A stretch of DNA of 7,428 nt, from contig CAXMNC010000265.1 in NCBI GenBank assembly GCA_964194625.1, positions 1-7,428 of the forward strand, read 5' to 3'. The notes beneath the pieces are model-generated. The model did not search any database, had not been told where the DNA came from, and saw only the letters and a program-made list of their open reading frames with translations. This DNA comes from SPGG2 sp964194625. GTDB taxonomy: Bacteria; Pseudomonadota; Gammaproteobacteria; Acidiferrobacterales; SPGG2. Shown one piece after another: positions 6,233 through 7,428 of the stretch (position 1 is the stretch's first letter; every line of letters starts with the position of its first letter). Both the position numbers and the translations under genes were made by a program.

Positions 6233-6502
6233 TTTTTTGTATTTTTGGTAACAGAAGGCTGAGCTAGTATGCTAGCCGCTACTGGCTCCCCCTGGAGGTG
6301 CCATAGGTGCTTATACTTAAATAATTCGACCAAAGCAATAACATCGGCGCAATCCTAGTAGCCGGCTCGCCGCACCGAAGATCTTAAGCGCGAACACAGG
6401 CAGAATGGCAAAGGCCGTGGCAATAGAGGAGTCAAAACGGACTTCAGGGACGGCCAAGAGCGCATGTCCAGATAGTTATGGACCGCTAGCGAGACGATAA
6501 CC
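6233..6502. other. 270-bp divergent intergenic region
   Basis: This separates the symporter operon (-) from the hydrolase gene (+) and must hold promoters for both unless the hydrolase is read from elsewhere. The - strand promoter candidate is listed separately. Its predicted leader of about 70 bases contains a small perfect stem GCTAG/CTAGC (6263-6267 and 6272-6276) and an imperfect one, TGGC..TCC/GGA..GCCA (about 6283-6303). I could not find a good + strand promoter. AGAGGAG at 6425-6431 resembles a ribosome site but no start codon lies at the right distance. Two tiny frames overlap here: 6405-6500 (+, 31 codons) and 6317-6457 (-, 46 codons from a TTG, with a hydrophobic middle). Neither is recognised. 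Confidence 0.5.
6310..6338 (-). promoter_or_regulatory. Candidate sigma-70-type promoter for the symporter operon
   Basis: Read on the - strand, TTGCTT (6338-6333) and TATAAG (6315-6310) are separated by 17 bases. The -10 matches the consensus TATAAT at five of six positions; the -35 matches TTGACA at only three. Transcription would start near 6303, giving a leader of about 70 bases before the TTG at 6232. This is pattern matching by eye; no operator was recognised. Confidence 0.4.
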
Positions 6503-7428
6503 TTGATCAAGACAATAAAATGGTTTGGCCGCGCGATTGTCATCGTGGTCAGCATCGTGCTGACCGTCATGCTAGTGCGCGCCTTCGATGCCCGACGTCT
6601 GCCGGATCTGCAACCGTGGCATACGGTCGTGTTCGCCGAAGAATATCGTGCAGCATCGACGGATAGCGATCTTTCCTTAAAAGAGTATCTTGAGCTCGAA
6701 GATCGGCTTTTCGAGTCACTCGACAAAAAGATCTATGGCACGTCGCGCGGAGACCGGGACACATCCCTGAACCGTTACGTTAAAGGCAGCAGGGCTTATC
6801 CGGGGAGATTCACCCGTAATTGGAATCGCTCCTACGAACTGATACCGGATGAACTCAAGGGCGGCGTGGTGCTGCTGCACGGGTTGACTGATTCCCCTTA
6901 TAGTATGCGTGCGATTGCAGAAATCTTTCACAGCCAAGGTTTCTATGTGTTAGTAGCACGGTTACCGGGGCACGGTACGACGCCATCGGCGTTACGCCAT
7001 GCGACTTGGCAGGACTGGATGGCGGTGCTCAAGATGTCGGTGCGCCATGTGCGCGACGTAGTAGGCGACGATAGACCATTCTATCTTGGCGGTTACTCCA
7101 ACGGCGGCGCGATCGCGGTCAAATATACGTTGGAGTCGTTTGTCGACAGCGGCCTTGCCCGGCCCAATCGTCTATTTTTGTTTTCACCCGCAATCGGCAT
7201 CACGCGCTTTGCCGCCTTGGCGAGCTGGCACAAACTTCTCAGCCGTATACCTTATTTTCACAAGTTCGAGTGGACATCGATTCGACCGGAGTACGATCCC
7301 TTCAAGTACAACTCATTCCCGAAGATGGCCGGGCATCAGACCTTTACCCTTGGTCGGGCGATCCAAAAGCAGCTTGCCGGGTTGGCGGGGCAGCTCACGG
7401 CGTGGCCACCTACGTTGACATTCCAATC
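6503..7428 (+). CDS. Membrane-anchored alpha/beta hydrolase (serine hydrolase/lipase-like), cut by right edge
   Basis: The frame is open from the stop at 6473-6475 to the window end. I choose the TTG at 6503 because it gives a basic start followed by a clean signal anchor (about 11-25, AIVIVVSIVLTVMLV); the ribosome site is weak. 308 residues are visible. The region after the anchor contains LPDLQPWHT and NRYVKGSRAYPGRF, typical of a proteobacterial group of alpha/beta hydrolases with Hydrolase_4 / serine aminopeptidase S33-like cores. The core motifs are LLHGLTDSP (oxyanion region, H126-G127), PGHG (155-158) and the nucleophile elbow GYSNG with S199. FSPAIGITRFA and FKYNSFP follow. The catalytic Asp and His lie past the edge. 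The likely role is an ester or acyl hydrolase facing the periplasm from the inner membrane; the substrate is unknown. It is divergent from the symporter operon and not obviously linked to it. Confidence 0.87.
   Translation, partial: MIKTIKWFGRAIVIVVSIVLTVMLVRAFDARRLPDLQPWHTVVFAEEYRAASTDSDLSLKEYLELEDRLFESLDKKIYGTSRGDRDTSLNRYVKGSRAYPGRFTRNWNRSYELIPDELKGGVVLLHGLTDSPYSMRAIAEIFHSQGFYVLVARLPGHGTTPSALRHATWQDWMAVLKMSVRHVRDVVGDDRPFYLGGYSNGGAIAVKYTLESFVDSGLARPNRLFLFSPAIGITRFAALASWHKLLSRIPYFHKFEWTSIRPEYDPFKYNSFPKMAGHQTFTLGRAIQKQLAGLAGQLTAWPPTLTFQ

Noticed and set aside
6355..6726. 123-codon open frame on the - strand
   Set aside because: It overlaps the start of the alpha/beta hydrolase on the other strand; the Ser/Arg-rich product has no recognisable domain.
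7086..7418. 110-codon open frame on the + strand
   Set aside because: It is out of frame with the hydrolase, whose GYSNG elbow and continuous frame through this stretch are clearly the real coding sequence.

Overview
The window looks like chromosomal DNA of a Gram-negative proteobacterium, most likely a gammaproteobacterium. The basis is Sec-type periplasmic proteins, a YiaW/YiaV membrane pair close to the E. coli one, and an FtsX-type permease beside a TroA/ZnuA-type binding protein. Species cannot be told from the sequence. Almost everything here is envelope or transport related. I see no rRNA, tRNA, CRISPR array, insertion sequence or phage gene.

Left part (1-2965, all + strand): the C-terminal end of an FtsX-type ABC permease runs in from the left edge. 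After 93 bp comes a secreted metal-type (TroA/ZnuA fold) substrate-binding protein in which two of the four usual metal ligands are missing. After 50 bp comes a translationally coupled pair: a small DUF3302 inner-membrane protein (YiaW-like) and a HlyD-family membrane fusion protein (YiaV-like), overlapping by ATGA. A 254-bp gap without a convincing gene separates this block from a convergent block.

Middle part (3220-6232, all - strand; transcription runs right to left): a three-gene operon. First is a very divergent member of the dicarboxylate/amino acid:cation symporter family (DAACS, glutamate-transporter fold). Its stop overlaps the start (ATGA) of a periplasmic family-3 solute-binding protein. 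A second, paralogous binding protein follows 50 bp later. Family-3 binding proteins normally feed ABC importers, yet there is no ABC ATPase or permease in this operon. The symporter has also lost the residues that bind Na+ and substrate in known members. The working idea is a binding-protein-dependent secondary transporter built on the glutamate-transporter fold. This is the most unusual item in the window.

Right part (6233-7428): a 270-bp divergent intergenic region holds a plausible promoter for the symporter operon. It is followed by a membrane-anchored alpha/beta hydrolase on the + strand that is cut by the right edge before its catalytic Asp and His. Both divergent genes appear to start with TTG.
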